Source: Bordetella parapertussis (GTDB taxonomy: Bacteria; Pseudomonadota; Gammaproteobacteria; Burkholderiales; Burkholderiaceae_C). From it: DNA of 14,269 bases. The notes under the pieces are model-generated. The model was not told where the DNA came from, searched no databases, and saw nothing but the letters and a program-made list of their open reading frames with translations. Location of the stretch: positions 1 through 14,269 of the forward strand of contig CAMCTC010000120.1 of assembly GCA_945878355.1 (NCBI GenBank), written 5' to 3'. Positions 13,528-14,269 of the stretch are shown one piece after another (positions within the stretch are counted from its first letter, which is position 1; every line of letters begins with the position of its first letter). Made by a program: the position numbers and the translations under genes.

Positions 13528-14269
13528 ATGCGGCACGCTATCCATGGACCGTACGCGACGATGTCCCCCACCCCAGTACCGAGGCACCGAGGCAACATGG
13601 CGACGCTGGCCTCAACCAGCCTGCTGCTGGGCTCGCCACTGGCGGTGATGGCGCAAGCCGCGCCGCCCGATGCGGGAACAATCCAGCGCCAGCTCGAGCG
13701 CAACCTAGAGCGGCAGACCCTACCGTCGCTGTCGCCCCGCGCCGCCACCCCGCAGATCGTGTCGCCCAAGCCCGGTGCGGTGACGGTCACGGTGCGCAGC
13801 TTCCAGTTTGCAGGCAACAGCCTGCTCGACGTCGACCGGCTGCGGGCCGCGGTCGCCCCCTGGCTGATGCGGCCGCTGGACTTCGCCGGCTTGCAGCAGG
13901 CCGCCGAGGCCGTGGCAGCGGCCTACCGCGACGAGGGCTGGATCGCCAGCGCGTCGCTGCGGCGCCAGGAGATCGCCGAAGGCAGCGTCACGATAGACAT
14001 CGTCGAAGCTCGCTTTGGCGGCGCGCGCATCGAAGGCCGGCCGGCACAGCGTGTCAAGACCGAGCGCCTGCTGGCAATGGTCGACGCAGCGCAAGCCACG
14101 GGCGCGCCGCTCAGCGCCCTGGCCATAGACCGCGTGCTGCTGTTGATGGACGACCTGCCCGGCGTCAGCGTCGAAGGCAACCTGGTCGCCGGCGCGCGTG
14201 ACGGCGAGACCGCGCTGGCCTTGACATTGGCCGACGAACCGCGCTTCGGCGGCGACACGGCGCTGGACA
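13528..14269 (+). CDS. TpsB/ShlB/FhaC/HecB-family two-partner secretion transporter, 5' part
   Basis: First 247 codons of an outer-membrane transporter that exports a large TpsA exoprotein (adhesin, hemolysin or contact-dependent toxin), usually encoded next to it. The window end cuts the gene; the family has about 550-600 aa. With the ATG at 13528, a signal-peptide-like segment (ATLASTSLLLGSPLAVMAQA) ends near residue 44. Then follow a helix-rich QRQLERNLERQ linker, POTRA_2 (about 87-163: SFQFAGNSLLDVDRL, AAAYRDEGWIA, TIDIVEARFGG) and a second POTRA/ShlB-type domain (about 165-240: DDLPGVSVEGNL, LALTLADEPRFGGD). The beta-barrel lies beyond the window. Alternative in-frame ATGs at 13561 and 13597 give shorter signal peptides; 13528 has GGTGG upstream. 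The coding part is GC-rich like the rest of the window. Confidence 0.88.
   Translation, partial: MRHAIHGPYATMSPTPVPRHRGNMATLASTSLLLGSPLAVMAQAAPPDAGTIQRQLERNLERQTLPSLSPRAATPQIVSPKPGAVTVTVRSFQFAGNSLLDVDRLRAAVAPWLMRPLDFAGLQQAAEAVAAAYRDEGWIASASLRRQEIAEGSVTIDIVEARFGGARIEGRPAQRVKTERLLAMVDAAQATGAPLSALAIDRVLLLMDDLPGVSVEGNLVAGARDGETALALTLADEPRFGGDTALD

Overview
The window is GC-rich chromosomal DNA with the gene content, gene order and protein sequences of a betaproteobacterium of the order Burkholderiales. A Rubrivivax/Leptothrix/Methylibium-like organism is my inference from general similarity; I could not run a search. Most of the window is compact housekeeping DNA. The two less ordinary places are the ends: a competence gene that stops early on the left, and a two-partner-secretion gene behind an AT-rich leader on the right.

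Layout. 1-109: short non-coding end with a 36-nt perfect palindrome. 110-1699 (-): comEC/rec2-like competence protein with no C-terminal metallo-beta-lactamase domain. 1749-2695 (+): a ridA-family gene translationally coupled to dsbB (GTG start overlapping the ridA stop). 2719-3564 (-): TauD/TfdA-type Fe(II)/2-oxoglutarate dioxygenase. 3744-4364 (+): glutathione S-transferase, divergent from the dioxygenase. 4412-4684 (-): small cupin. 4846-4922 (-): tRNA-Pro(UGG) with encoded CCA. 4946-5431 (-): small unrecognised hydrophobic protein. 5469-5966 (-): RraA-family protein with a TTG start.

6057-12997 (-): a complete cytochrome c maturation (System I) operon in the order ccmA-B-C-D-E-F-G-H-I, about 7 kb. 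Neighbouring genes overlap by 1-8 nt everywhere except a 28-nt gap between ccmB and ccmC. It includes the 58-codon ccmD. CcmA/B form the ABC module, CcmC/D load heme onto CcmE in the periplasm, CcmE carries heme through His121, CcmG and CcmH handle the apocytochrome CXXCH thiols, and CcmF with CcmH/I ligates heme to the apocytochrome. DsbB, encoded elsewhere in the window, belongs to the connected periplasmic thiol-oxidation system.

12998-13527: a 530-nt gene-free stretch with several inverted repeats, then a strongly AT-rich segment. 13528-14269 (+): the 5' part of a TpsB/FhaC/ShlB-type outer-membrane transporter (signal peptide and two POTRA domains), cut by the window end.

The window shows no CRISPR array, insertion sequence, phage gene or obviously new multigene system. 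The points most worth a second look are the shortened ComEC, the CcmI without its first membrane helix, the hairpin covering the ccmA ribosome-binding site, and the structured and AT-rich leader of the TpsB gene.
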